Source: Streptomyces roseirectus
GTDB taxonomy: Bacteria; Actinomycetota; Actinomycetes; Streptomycetales; Streptomycetaceae
Assembly: GCF_014489635.1 (NCBI RefSeq)
Contig: NZ_CP060828.1
Location: forward strand, 434,001-498,000
DNA length: 64,000 bases
Direction: 5' to 3'
The translations under genes and the position numbers were made by a program. Positions 16,843 to 25,017 of the stretch are shown here, piece by piece (within the stretch, counting starts at the first letter, position 1; each line of letters opens with the position of its first letter). The notes under the pieces are model-generated. The model was given only the letters and a program-made list of their open reading frames with translations, made no database searches and was not told where the DNA came from.

Positions 16843-19224
16843 TTACCTCATCGTCCACTGCTGGTTGGTGCCGCCGTGGCAGGACCAGAGCTGGATCCGG
16901 GTGCCGTTGGCGGTGCCGCTACCGCTCGCGTCGAGGCAGAGTCCGGACTGGACGCCGGTGATGGTGCCGCCGGCGCTGACGTTCCACTGCTGGTTGGTCT
17001 GGCCGTTGCAGTCCCAGATGATGACGGCGGTGCCGTTGGCAGTGCCGCCGCCGCTCGCGTCGAGGCACTTGTTGCCGGGGAGGGTCAGTTGTTTGCCGGC
17101 GGTGTGGGTCCAGGTCTGGCCGGTCGCGCCGGTGCAGTCCCACAGCTGGGTCTGGGTGCCGTTGGTGGTACTGGAGCCCGGGACGGTCAGGCAGCGGCCG
17201 GACTGCGTGCCCACGATCTGCCGGGCCGGCTGCGGGGTGGTGTCCCGCGGTCCGGCGGACGCCATCACGTCCTGGGCGCCGGCCGGCCAGTTGCCGCCTG
17301 TGACCGTGACGTTGCCGGAGACGACGTTGCCGCGGTCCCCGTTGGTCACGTTCGTGCTGCCGTTGGTCGACCAGTTGTCGGTGAGCGTCCAGTTCCCCAT
17401 GTTCTCGCCGCCCCAGTAGTTGGCCGTCGCCCACGTCCCGGTGTTGGAGAACACGTTGTTGGTGACCTTGTAGTACTTGGAGCCCTCGTCGAAGTAGATC
17501 CCGAAGTAGCCGTTGGTGCGCAGGCAGTGGTTCCGGCTGATCTGCGCGTTCGGGTTCCAGCCGAGCGTGTAGATGCAGCCGCCGTCGTTCATCTGCTGCA
17601 TGACGTCGTGGATGTAGTTGCCGATGAGCCGGTTGCCTGACGCGGTGGTCGGTGTCGTGTAGCGCGGCTGGTAGTTGTAGAGGCCGCGGTTCGCGTAGTG
17701 GTCGCTGCCGCCGGCGTCGTTGGAGCCCCAGCCGTAGCCGATCGACATGCCGGAGTACGGCATGTTGTAGACCTCGTTGTGGGACACGTTCGTGCCCGTG
17801 ACGTAGGTGGTCAGGACGGAGACGATGCCCCGGTAGTCCGCGCCGAGGTCGTGGATGCGGTTGTCGCTGATGGTGATGTCCTTGTTGACCATGCGCGGGT
17901 CGCCGGGGTGGTGGGCGTCGGCGCGCACGCCGCCCACGAGGATGCCGCCGGCGGAGCTGCGGGCGATCTCCGACCGCGTCACCGTGATGTTGCCGGCGCC
18001 CAGTCCGACGCCGCTGGCGTGCGCGTTGGCGTCGTTGCCGATGCCGATGGCCGTCTGGCCGAGGTTGACGAACCGGGAGTCGCTGAAGGTGATGGTGTTG
18101 GCGGCGGAGATCTGCACGGCGGCCGGCATCTGCTGCCAGTGCGGCCGGGCGGCCTCGAACTGGGCGCAGCCGTTGTGGCAGGCGTCGAAGCCGGGCCAGT
18201 TCCAGTTGCCGGCGAGGTAGGCGCCGGTCTGCTGGTCCACGTAGCCCTGGTTGCTGCTGGGGCCGAGCCAGCTCGTGCCGGTGAAGGTGATCCCGCTGAA
18301 GGTGATGTGGTGGGCGGGTTCGCTGTAGGTGCCGCCGAGGTTGACCAGCGATTGCAGCGTGGGGAGTTCCACGCCGGCGGTGTTCATGTTCTGTCCGGCG
18401 AGGGGGATGTAGTAGAGGGTTCTGGTCGTGGGGTTGAGGTACCACTCGCCGGGCGAGTCGAGGAATTCGTACGCGTTGGACAGGTAGAACGGGCCGGCCC
18501 GGTGGGGCTTCATGAGGGTGTCGTAGCCGAAGTTGTTGTTGTTCCACGCCGGCTGCCGCATCGTCAGGAAGTTCCCGCTGATGCTCTGCACCGGCGAGTA
18601 CCGGTCGGTGAAGGAGTTGACGCCCTCCACCTCGATCCGGCTCTGGTTCGCCAGGTTGTTGAGGTAGCTCAGCGCTCCGCTGGTGAACCTCAGCCCGGAG
18701 CCGGAGGCGGTGAAGTCCGCCCTGTTGACCTGGGTGCGGGCCCGGGTGGCGACGGCGCCGTCGACGTAGAGCTGTCGGGTGTCGAGACCGGCGGGCACCT
18801 CGGCCTTCCAGATGTTCTTGCCGGTGTCGGCCACCGACCAGCCGGTGACCGCGCGGGCGCCGGTGATCACCGGGCGCGCGGACGGGGCGGCCTGCCACAC
18901 GACCGTGTGGCCGTTGGAGCCGGAGTCCTCCGCCGTCAGCCGTAACGGCTGGGCCAGTCGGTACACGCCGTCGGCCAGCCGCACCACGATGTCGTCGGAC
19001 ATGGCGTCGTTGAGCGAGCGCACCGCCGCCTGCGCGGCCGTCAGGGAGCACGGCTGCGTGCTGGAGCAGTCGGTGCCGGTGCCGGTCGGTGCGGCGTACA
19101 GGGTGAGGGGGGCCGCGGAGGCGGGCGTGGGGAGCGCCACCACGGCGGTCGCGGCCAGGCCGGCGGCGGCGACCGTGGTCAGCAGCCGCCTGCGTGCCGT
19201 GAATATCGCGAGTGGGGTGAACAC
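16843..19224 (-). CDS. secreted right-handed beta-helix protein with C-terminal ricin-type lectin
   Basis: This 793-residue exported protein has a Sec signal peptide (about residues 1-37, ending ASAAP), a long right-handed parallel beta-helix (about 40-640, rich in Asn and Gly turns, as in ENMGNWTLTDNWSTN) and a ricin B-type lectin domain (about 665-793) with three QxW repeats such as NQQWTMR. Beta-helix proteins of this type include polysaccharide lyases and glycoside hydrolases; I cannot name the substrate. It is the last gene of the sugar ABC operon. The GTG start has AAGGAG five bases upstream, overlapping the stop of the epimerase gene. Confidence 0.86.
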   Translation of the reverse strand: MFTPLAIFTARRRLLTTVAAAGLAATAVVALPTPASAAPLTLYAAPTGTGTDCSSTQPCSLTAAQAAVRSLNDAMSDDIVVRLADGVYRLAQPLRLTAEDSGSNGHTVVWQAAPSARPVITGARAVTGWSVADTGKNIWKAEVPAGLDTRQLYVDGAVATRARTQVNRADFTASGSGLRFTSGALSYLNNLANQSRIEVEGVNSFTDRYSPVQSISGNFLTMRQPAWNNNNFGYDTLMKPHRAGPFYLSNAYEFLDSPGEWYLNPTTRTLYYIPLAGQNMNTAGVELPTLQSLVNLGGTYSEPAHHITFSGITFTGTSWLGPSSNQGYVDQQTGAYLAGNWNWPGFDACHNGCAQFEAARPHWQQMPAAVQISAANTITFSDSRFVNLGQTAIGIGNDANAHASGVGLGAGNITVTRSEIARSSAGGILVGGVRADAHHPGDPRMVNKDITISDNRIHDLGADYRGIVSVLTTYVTGTNVSHNEVYNMPYSGMSIGYGWGSNDAGGSDHYANRGLYNYQPRYTTPTTASGNRLIGNYIHDVMQQMNDGGCIYTLGWNPNAQISRNHCLRTNGYFGIYFDEGSKYYKVTNNVFSNTGTWATANYWGGENMGNWTLTDNWSTNGSTNVTNGDRGNVVSGNVTVTGGNWPAGAQDVMASAGPRDTTPQPARQIVGTQSGRCLTVPGSSTTNGTQTQLWDCTGATGQTWTHTAGKQLTLPGNKCLDASGGGTANGTAVIIWDCNGQTNQQWNVSAGGTITGVQSGLCLDASGSGTANGTRIQLWSCHGGTNQQWTMR

Positions 19225-19233
19225 GTTTTCTCC

Positions 19234-20106
19234 TTAGGACGGTTCCGGCGGCAGACCGCGCAGGACGGTGCGCAGGTGGGTCAGCCCGTCACGGGCGAGG
19301 GTGTCCTGCGTCGGGGCGAGCGGACGCCAGATCGAGGCGGCGGTGGCGATGGCCTCGTTCTGCGCGGTGAACGACTCGATGCACACGGCGCCGTCGTAGC
19401 CGGTCGCGGCCAGGCCGGTGAGGAAGCGTGGCCAGTCGAAGTGGTCGGCGCCCGGTGCGCCGCGGTCGGTGCCGCTGGCCTGGACGTGCTTGATGTGCGG
19501 GCCGGCCGTGACGAGCGCCGCGTAGGGGTCGGCCTCCTCGATGTTCATGTGGTAGGTGTCGATCATGAGGCCGACGTTCGCGGGCAGGCCGTCGATCAAC
19601 TCCACCGCCTGTTCGAGGGTGTTGACGACGCTCGTCTCGTAGCGGTTGAGGGCTTCCACGCCGATGCCGACGCCCCGCTCCCCCGCGTGGTCGGCCACCG
19701 GCCGCAGGGCGCGGCGGACGTCCGCGTAGCAGGTCGCGCGCTCCGTCGGGGACATGCGCCAGGTGCGTCCCACCGCCGCGTAGACGGGGCCGCCGACGAC
19801 GGGCGCGCCGACGGCCGCCGCGCCGTCCACGCACGCTTTCAGGTACTCCGCGGTGGCGGCGACGGTTTCCGGCGGCGCGTTCACGAGGTCGCGTCCGGGT
19901 GAGGTGACCGCGCAGACGCCGGCCGCGCGCAGGCCGTGCGCGGCCAGGAGGTCCCGGGTGCGGGCCGGGTCCCAGTCGCCGGGGTGTTCGATCGGCAGCT
20001 CGACGGCGTCGAACCCGAACGCGGCGATCCTGGGGACGAGTTCGGCGAGGGCCGCGTCGTCGACCGGCGAGGCCCAGACCCATGGGTTGACGCCGATGGG
20101 GTACAC
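19234..20106 (-). CDS. sugar phosphate isomerase/epimerase-like TIM-barrel protein
   Basis: This 290-residue cytoplasmic TIM-barrel protein belongs to the xylose isomerase-like group, which includes ketose 3-epimerases. The metal ligands expected for the group are visible: Glu in GIGVEALNRYE, Asp and His in MIDTYHMNIEE, His in HIKHVQASG and Glu in AVCIESF. It lies four bases after the binding-protein gene in the same operon, so it probably acts on the imported sugar. The exact sugar is unknown. The TAA stop is part of the ribosome binding site of the beta-helix gene. Confidence 0.88.
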   Translation of the reverse strand: MYPIGVNPWVWASPVDDAALAELVPRIAAFGFDAVELPIEHPGDWDPARTRDLLAAHGLRAAGVCAVTSPGRDLVNAPPETVAATAEYLKACVDGAAAVGAPVVGGPVYAAVGRTWRMSPTERATCYADVRRALRPVADHAGERGVGIGVEALNRYETSVVNTLEQAVELIDGLPANVGLMIDTYHMNIEEADPYAALVTAGPHIKHVQASGTDRGAPGADHFDWPRFLTGLAATGYDGAVCIESFTAQNEAIATAASIWRPLAPTQDTLARDGLTHLRTVLRGLPPEPS

Positions 20107-20110
20107 CGGG

Positions 20111-21295
20111 CTACTTCCAGCGCTTCGGGTAGTCGGGCAGGTCGGTGCAGCCGCACATCGCGTAGTGCAGCGGCGGCATGGTGGGGTCGACGTACTCGTC
20201 GAGGTTGTCCTGGGTGATGACCGGCTGGGGCAGCTTCCAGGGGTTGGGCACCGGCTGGCCGTCGAGGATCTTCAGGGCGGCGATGACCGGGGTGCGCCAC
20301 TGGTAGGTGGGGTAGGTCGGGGCGATCGCCGTGAGTTTCTTGTCCTTCCACAGTTTCAGGAAGTCGAGCTGGTCCTCGCCGTTGATCGGCGGCACGGGTT
20401 TGCCGGCGTCCACGAACGCCTCGACCGCCGCGGCCGCGACCGCCCCGGCGTCCATCCAGACGCCGTCGATCGTGCCGTAGCGCTGGATGTAGTCGTTCAC
20501 GATCTTCTTCGTCCTGGCGGGGTCGCCGTCGGTGAACTCGACGCCGACGACGTCGACGCCCGCCTTGTCGAAGGCGATCTTCGCGGCGGACCAGCGGGTC
20601 TCCAGGACGTCGACGCCGGGCAGGATGCGCAGGGCGAGGACCTTGCCGCCCGGTTTCGTCTGCTGGGTGACGAACTCGGCGGCGACGTGGCCGAATCCGT
20701 AGCCGCCGATGGGGTTGATGAACGTCACCGGGCAGGTCGTGTCGACGCCGCGGTCGAAGACGACGACCGGCAGGCCCTTCCGGCAGGCGGCCTCGACGGC
20801 CGGGGTGAGGGTCGCGGTGGTGTTGGGCGAGACGATGAGCGCGTGGCAGCCCTTGCCGAGGAGGTCGTTGATGTCGGCGATCTGTTTCTGGTCCTTGCCT
20901 TCGGCGTCGATGTGGACGAACTCGGAGATCCGGTCGCGGTGCGTGTCGACCTCGGCCTGCATGGTTGTGAAGCCGACCTGGCGCCAGGGGTTGTTGAGCC
21001 CGGCGTTGGAGAAGCAGATCTTGTAGGGGCCGGGCTTCTTGTACTTCGCGGTGTCCACCGTCGCCGGGTCGAGCGCCTGTTCCCAGGGCTTGCCGGCGGG
21101 CCCGGTGGGCGTGGTGTCCAGGAGTGTGAGCTGTTTGTCGTAGTCGGCCTGTACGAAGAACTTGGACTGTTTCCCGGTGCCCGCTCCGGTGCTCGCGGCG
21201 GGCGAGCCCGAGGTGCCGGCGGTGGGGTCGTCGGTGGAGCAGCCGGCCAGGACCAGCAGGATGCTCACGGCCGTCACCGTCATGGAATGTCTCAC
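20111..21295 (-). CDS. sugar ABC transporter substrate-binding lipoprotein (CUT2 type)
   Basis: This 394-residue lipoprotein has a signal peptide with lipobox LAGC (lipidated Cys19) and a linker rich in Ser, Thr, Gly and Ala. The periplasmic-binding fold follows (about residues 80-370), of the ribose-binding group, with the typical Asn-rich GLNNPWRQVGF and an Asp/Arg pocket segment VVVFDRGVD. Four Cys occur in the C-terminal half, including CGC near the end, unusual for such proteins. The GTG start has AGGGGA six bases upstream. It delivers the sugar to the two permeases encoded before it in the operon. Confidence 0.9.
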   Translation of the reverse strand: MRHSMTVTAVSILLVLAGCSTDDPTAGTSGSPAASTGAGTGKQSKFFVQADYDKQLTLLDTTPTGPAGKPWEQALDPATVDTAKYKKPGPYKICFSNAGLNNPWRQVGFTTMQAEVDTHRDRISEFVHIDAEGKDQKQIADINDLLGKGCHALIVSPNTTATLTPAVEAACRKGLPVVVFDRGVDTTCPVTFINPIGGYGFGHVAAEFVTQQTKPGGKVLALRILPGVDVLETRWSAAKIAFDKAGVDVVGVEFTDGDPARTKKIVNDYIQRYGTIDGVWMDAGAVAAAAVEAFVDAGKPVPPINGEDQLDFLKLWKDKKLTAIAPTYPTYQWRTPVIAALKILDGQPVPNPWKLPQPVITQDNLDEYVDPTMPPLHYAMCGCTDLPDYPKRWK

Positions 21296-21305
21296 TGGAT
21301 CCCCT

Positions 21306-22277
21306 TCATCCGGACGGGAGTCGGAAGGACGCCGCTGCCACGGCGAGCAGGATGATCGCGCCCTGGACGGTCGGTTCGAGGGCGCCGGAGACGCCGTAGA
21401 AGTTCATGAGCGTGAACAGCGTCTCCAGGGTCAGCGCGCCCAGCATGGCGCCGACGACGGACCCGCGGCCCCCGCCCAGCGCGACGCCGCCGAGGACGGC
21501 CGCGGTGATCGCGCCGAACTCCAGTCCGGCGCCGGCCTGGAACGACACGCCGCTGTAGCCGCCGATGAGGATCGCCGCGAGGGTGGCGGCGAGGGCGCTG
21601 AGGACGAACGCCAGGGTCTTGGCGCGCCCCACGCGCACGCCGCTCAGCTCGGCGGTGCGCGGGTTGCCGCCGACGGCGGTCAGGGTGCGGCCGAAGTCCG
21701 AACGCGTCAGCAGCAGCGCGAGAGCGGCCACCGCGAGGAGGACGAGCAGGGCGTACGGGACGCGTTCCAGGACGGGTACGTTCTCGATGCCCGACCGGCC
21801 GATCCGGCGGAACTCCTCGGAGAGGCTGCCCTTCGGGGCGCCGTCGGACCACAGGTAGACGGCGCCGACGAGGATCAGGAACATCCCGAGGGTCGTGATG
21901 AACGACGGCACCCCGAGCCGTGTGGTGACGAGGCCGTTGACGAGGCCGACGGCGACGCCGAACGCGAACAGGAGGAGGGCGACGGGCCAGCCGGCCGACG
22001 GATCACCGTCGATCAGCCGGGCGGCGACCACCACTTGCGCGGTGACCAGGGAGCCGACGGACAGGTCGAGTTCGCCGGAGACGATCACGAAGTACTGGCC
22101 GGCGGCGAGCAGCACGATCGGCGCGGAGCGGCCGAGGAACGCCATCAGCGACGGCGGTGAGAGGAAGTCGGGCTGGCGGGCGGTCAGCAGGATCAGCAGC
22201 ACCACCAGGATCGCGACGATCGGCGCGAGCGAGCCGGAGCGCAGGTCGAGGCGGTGCAGGGCGCGCGCGGTCCGCAT
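21306..22277 (-). CDS. sugar ABC transporter permease (CUT2 type), second
   Basis: This 323-residue inner-membrane permease is of the RbsC/XylH type, with eight to ten predicted helices and the family loop GRTLTAVGGNPRTAELSGV, which contacts the ATPase. Its start lies one base after the stop of the other permease gene, and its stop is ten bases before the binding-protein gene. The two permeases probably form a heterodimer. This fits ribose/xylose/galactose class uptake but does not fix the sugar. Confidence 0.9.
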   Translation of the reverse strand: MRTARALHRLDLRSGSLAPIVAILVVLLILLTARQPDFLSPPSLMAFLGRSAPIVLLAAGQYFVIVSGELDLSVGSLVTAQVVVAARLIDGDPSAGWPVALLLFAFGVAVGLVNGLVTTRLGVPSFITTLGMFLILVGAVYLWSDGAPKGSLSEEFRRIGRSGIENVPVLERVPYALLVLLAVAALALLLTRSDFGRTLTAVGGNPRTAELSGVRVGRAKTLAFVLSALAATLAAILIGGYSGVSFQAGAGLEFGAITAAVLGGVALGGGRGSVVGAMLGALTLETLFTLMNFYGVSGALEPTVQGAIILLAVAAASFRLPSG

Positions 22278-22278
22278 G

Positions 22279-23250
22279 CTAGGTCGCCTTCCGCAGCGTC
22301 CGGCGGGCGTGGACGGCGACCGCCGCGATGATGACGACGCCGCGGATGACCTGCTTGAAGAACACGTCGACCTCCAGCTGGTTGAAGACCGCGTCGATGC
22401 TCGCGAGCAGCAGGACGCCGCCGACCGTGCCGATGACGCCGCCTCTCCCGCCGGCCAGGGCGGTGCCGCCGAGCACGACGGCGGCGATCGACTCCAGGTC
22501 GTACAGGCCCTCGGTGCCGACCCTCGGCGCGCCGGCGCCGAGCCGGCCGGCGAGGTAGATCCCGGCGAGGCCGGCGCACAGGGCGCACAGCACGTGGGCG
22601 GTGACGAGGACCCGGTGGCCCCGGACGCCGGACAGCCGGGCGACCTCCGGGTCGCCGCCGACGGCGATCAGGTGGTGGCCGAAGCGGGTGCGGGCCAGCA
22701 CGAACCAGGCGGCGGCGGTGACGCCGAGCAGCAGCAGGAACGACACCGGCACCGGGCCGACGCGCTGGTATCCGAGGCCCTTCACCAGGGCGGGCGCGGT
22801 CTTGCCGGCCGGGCCGTCGTACCCGTTGTCGAGGTATCCCTTCAGCAGGAGTCCGACGCCGACGGTCGCGATGAAGGGGTTGATCCGTGCGACGGTGACG
22901 AGCAGGCCGTTGACGAGGCCGATCGCGGCGCTGACGGCGAGCGTCAGGGCGATCGCCGGCAGCAGCGCGCCGTCGTCACCGGCCATGGTCTCGGCGGCGA
23001 CGAGGGTGCTGAGGCTGACCACGTACGCCACGGACAGGTCCAGCGAGCCCCCGAGGACGACCAGGGTCTGGCCGACGGCGACGAGGCCGAGGCCGGTGGC
23101 GACGTGCAGCAGGCTGACGGTCGTCGGCTGGCTGAACAGCCGTCCGCCGTCGAGGGTGACGGCGAGCCAGCCGATCGCCAGGGTGAGGGCCAGGGCGACG
23201 AACACGCCGGGCGGGGTCCAGCGGGCCGGCGGGGACAGCGCGCCGCTCAT
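22279..23250 (-). CDS. sugar ABC transporter permease (CUT2 type), first
   Basis: This 323-residue membrane protein is homologous to its neighbour, with the loop GHHLIAVGGDPEVARLSGV, and starts inside the last codons of the ATPase gene (ATGA overlap at 23247-23250). The hydrophobic pattern and segments such as GGSLDLSVAYVVSLSTL and NPFIATVGVGLLLKG are typical of the ribose permease family. Confidence 0.9.
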   Translation of the reverse strand: MSGALSPPARWTPPGVFVALALTLAIGWLAVTLDGGRLFSQPTTVSLLHVATGLGLVAVGQTLVVLGGSLDLSVAYVVSLSTLVAAETMAGDDGALLPAIALTLAVSAAIGLVNGLLVTVARINPFIATVGVGLLLKGYLDNGYDGPAGKTAPALVKGLGYQRVGPVPVSFLLLLGVTAAAWFVLARTRFGHHLIAVGGDPEVARLSGVRGHRVLVTAHVLCALCAGLAGIYLAGRLGAGAPRVGTEGLYDLESIAAVVLGGTALAGGRGGVIGTVGGVLLLASIDAVFNQLEVDVFFKQVIRGVVIIAAVAVHARRTLRKAT

Positions 23251-24758
23251 CCGGCCGTCTCCCGCACGGTGCCGACCGCCAGGCGGACGACGTCCTCCTC
23301 CGTCGCCCCGGCGGGCAGTTCGCCGGCGATGCGGCCGTCGCGCATGACGATGATCCGGTCGCTCATGCCGAGCAGTTCGGGCAGTTCGGACGAGACCATC
23401 AGGACGGCGGCGCCGTCGCGGGCGAGCCGGCGGACGAGGTCGTGGATCGCCGACTTGGCGCCGACGTCGATGCCCCGGGTCGGTTCGTCGAAGAGCAGGA
23501 TGCGCGGGGCGAGCGCGAGCCATCGGGCCAGCACGACCTTCTGCTGGTTGCCGCCGGACAGGAAGCGGATCTCCTGGTCCTCGCCCGCGGCGCGCAGGTC
23601 GACGGCGGCCAGCAGTTCGCGGATCCGCGTGGTGCGGGCGCCGCGTCCGGTGCGGGCCGGGTGGAGTGCGCGGCCGGCCAGGAGCGCGTTGTCGAGGACG
23701 GACTGCCCGGCGACGATGCCCTCGCCCTTGCGGTCCTCGGAGACGTAGGCGATGCCGGCCCGCATCGCGGCGCGGGGCGAGCGCGGCCGGAGCGGCGTTC
23801 CGTCGACGGTGACCCGGCCGGTGGTGAAGGGTGCGGCGCCGAACAGGGCGCGGGCGAGCGCGGAGCGGCCGGAGCCCTGGAGGCCGCCGACGCCGAGCAC
23901 CTGGCCGGCGTGCAGCTTCAGGTCGATGCCGTGCAGTTTCCGGTTGCCGCCGCCCTGGACGGTCAGCCGGACCGGGCCCCGTTCCTCGGGCCGCGCCAAG
24001 GCGGGGTAGTAGGTCGGCAGTTCGCGGCCGACCATGTGGCGTACGAGCTGGTCGGCGTTGGTGTCGGCGGTGTCCAGGGTGGCGACGGCCCGGCCGTCCT
24101 TGAGGACGGTGATCCGGCTGGACAGGTCGAAGACCTCCTTGAGGCGGTGCGAGACGTACAGCACGCCCATGCCCTGGTCCCGCAGCCGCCGCACCAGCGC
24201 GTAGAGCTGGTCGACCTCGTGGTCGGCGAGGGCGGCGGTGGGTTCGTCCAGGATGAGCAGCCGCGCGTCGAGGGCGAGCGCCTTGACGATCTCGACGACC
24301 TGTTGCTGGGCCACGCCGAGCCGTCCCACGCGGGTGCCAGGCGGCAGGGAGCCCTCCCCGACCGAGGCGAGGAGTCCGGCGGTGCGGCTGAGCATCGCCG
24401 CGCGGTCGACGAGTCCCCGGCGCAGGGGTTCGCGGCCCAGCCAGACGTTCTGCGCGACGGTGCGTTCGGGCAGCAGGGTCAACTCCTGGTGGACGATGCC
24501 GATTCCGGCCTGCCGGGCCTCGCGCGGACCACGGAACGTCCTGGGCGCGCCGGCGAACTCGACCGTTCCCTCGTCGGGCCGGTGGACGCCGGACGCGACC
24601 TTCATGAGCGTGGACTTGCCGGCGCCGTTCTCGCCGACGACGGCGTGCACCTCGCCCGGCCGGACCTGGAGGTCGACGCCGTCGAGCACCCGTACGCCGA
24701 GGAACGACTTGCCGATGCCGCGCAGGGCGAGCAGCGGCGGCGGGAGCGGGCCAGACAT
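23247..24758 (-). CDS. sugar ABC transporter ATP-binding protein (CUT2 type, two ABC domains)
   Basis: This 503-residue ATPase has two fused ABC domains as in RbsA and MglA. The first has Walker A GENGAGKST and Walker B RLLILDEPTAAL. The second has the family's weak Walker A GLQGSGRS and the signature LSGGNQQKVVLARWL. I start it at ATG 24758 because GGAGGGG lies eight bases upstream; a longer N-terminus would not match the family. It is the first gene of the operon for ATPase, two permeases, binding protein, epimerase and beta-helix protein. Its 259-base upstream region is AT-rich and shared with the divergent ThuA gene. Confidence 0.94.
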   Translation of the reverse strand: MSGPLPPPLLALRGIGKSFLGVRVLDGVDLQVRPGEVHAVVGENGAGKSTLMKVASGVHRPDEGTVEFAGAPRTFRGPREARQAGIGIVHQELTLLPERTVAQNVWLGREPLRRGLVDRAAMLSRTAGLLASVGEGSLPPGTRVGRLGVAQQQVVEIVKALALDARLLILDEPTAALADHEVDQLYALVRRLRDQGMGVLYVSHRLKEVFDLSSRITVLKDGRAVATLDTADTNADQLVRHMVGRELPTYYPALARPEERGPVRLTVQGGGNRKLHGIDLKLHAGQVLGVGGLQGSGRSALARALFGAAPFTTGRVTVDGTPLRPRSPRAAMRAGIAYVSEDRKGEGIVAGQSVLDNALLAGRALHPARTGRGARTTRIRELLAAVDLRAAGEDQEIRFLSGGNQQKVVLARWLALAPRILLFDEPTRGIDVGAKSAIHDLVRRLARDGAAVLMVSSELPELLGMSDRIIVMRDGRIAGELPAGATEEDVVRLAVGTVRETAG

Positions 24759-25017
24759 CGTGGAAGCCCCTCCATTCGCGGAATCGTGTCGAATACTTAA
24801 ATGCCTCGGTGAACTCCTGGCAATACCGCCGGACATCATCAACGAATACGCCGAAATCTGTTATCGCGTCGGCTCTTCCGCAGTCGCGCGCCGAATCTTG
24901 AAGACTGTTACGTGAAATGTGTTATGGATTCGGCCGCGCCCGAACCTTATTGACTGTTGTGTGAGGCCGCTGCATGCTGACCGCCCGTCATGGCGGTTCG
25001 CCGAAATAGGAGACGGC

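Noticed and set aside
17698..18945. Plus-strand open frame opposite the beta-helix gene, rich in Val, Gly and Asp
   Set aside because: Composition is that of an antisense shadow, while the minus frame has a signal peptide, beta-helix and lectin domain.
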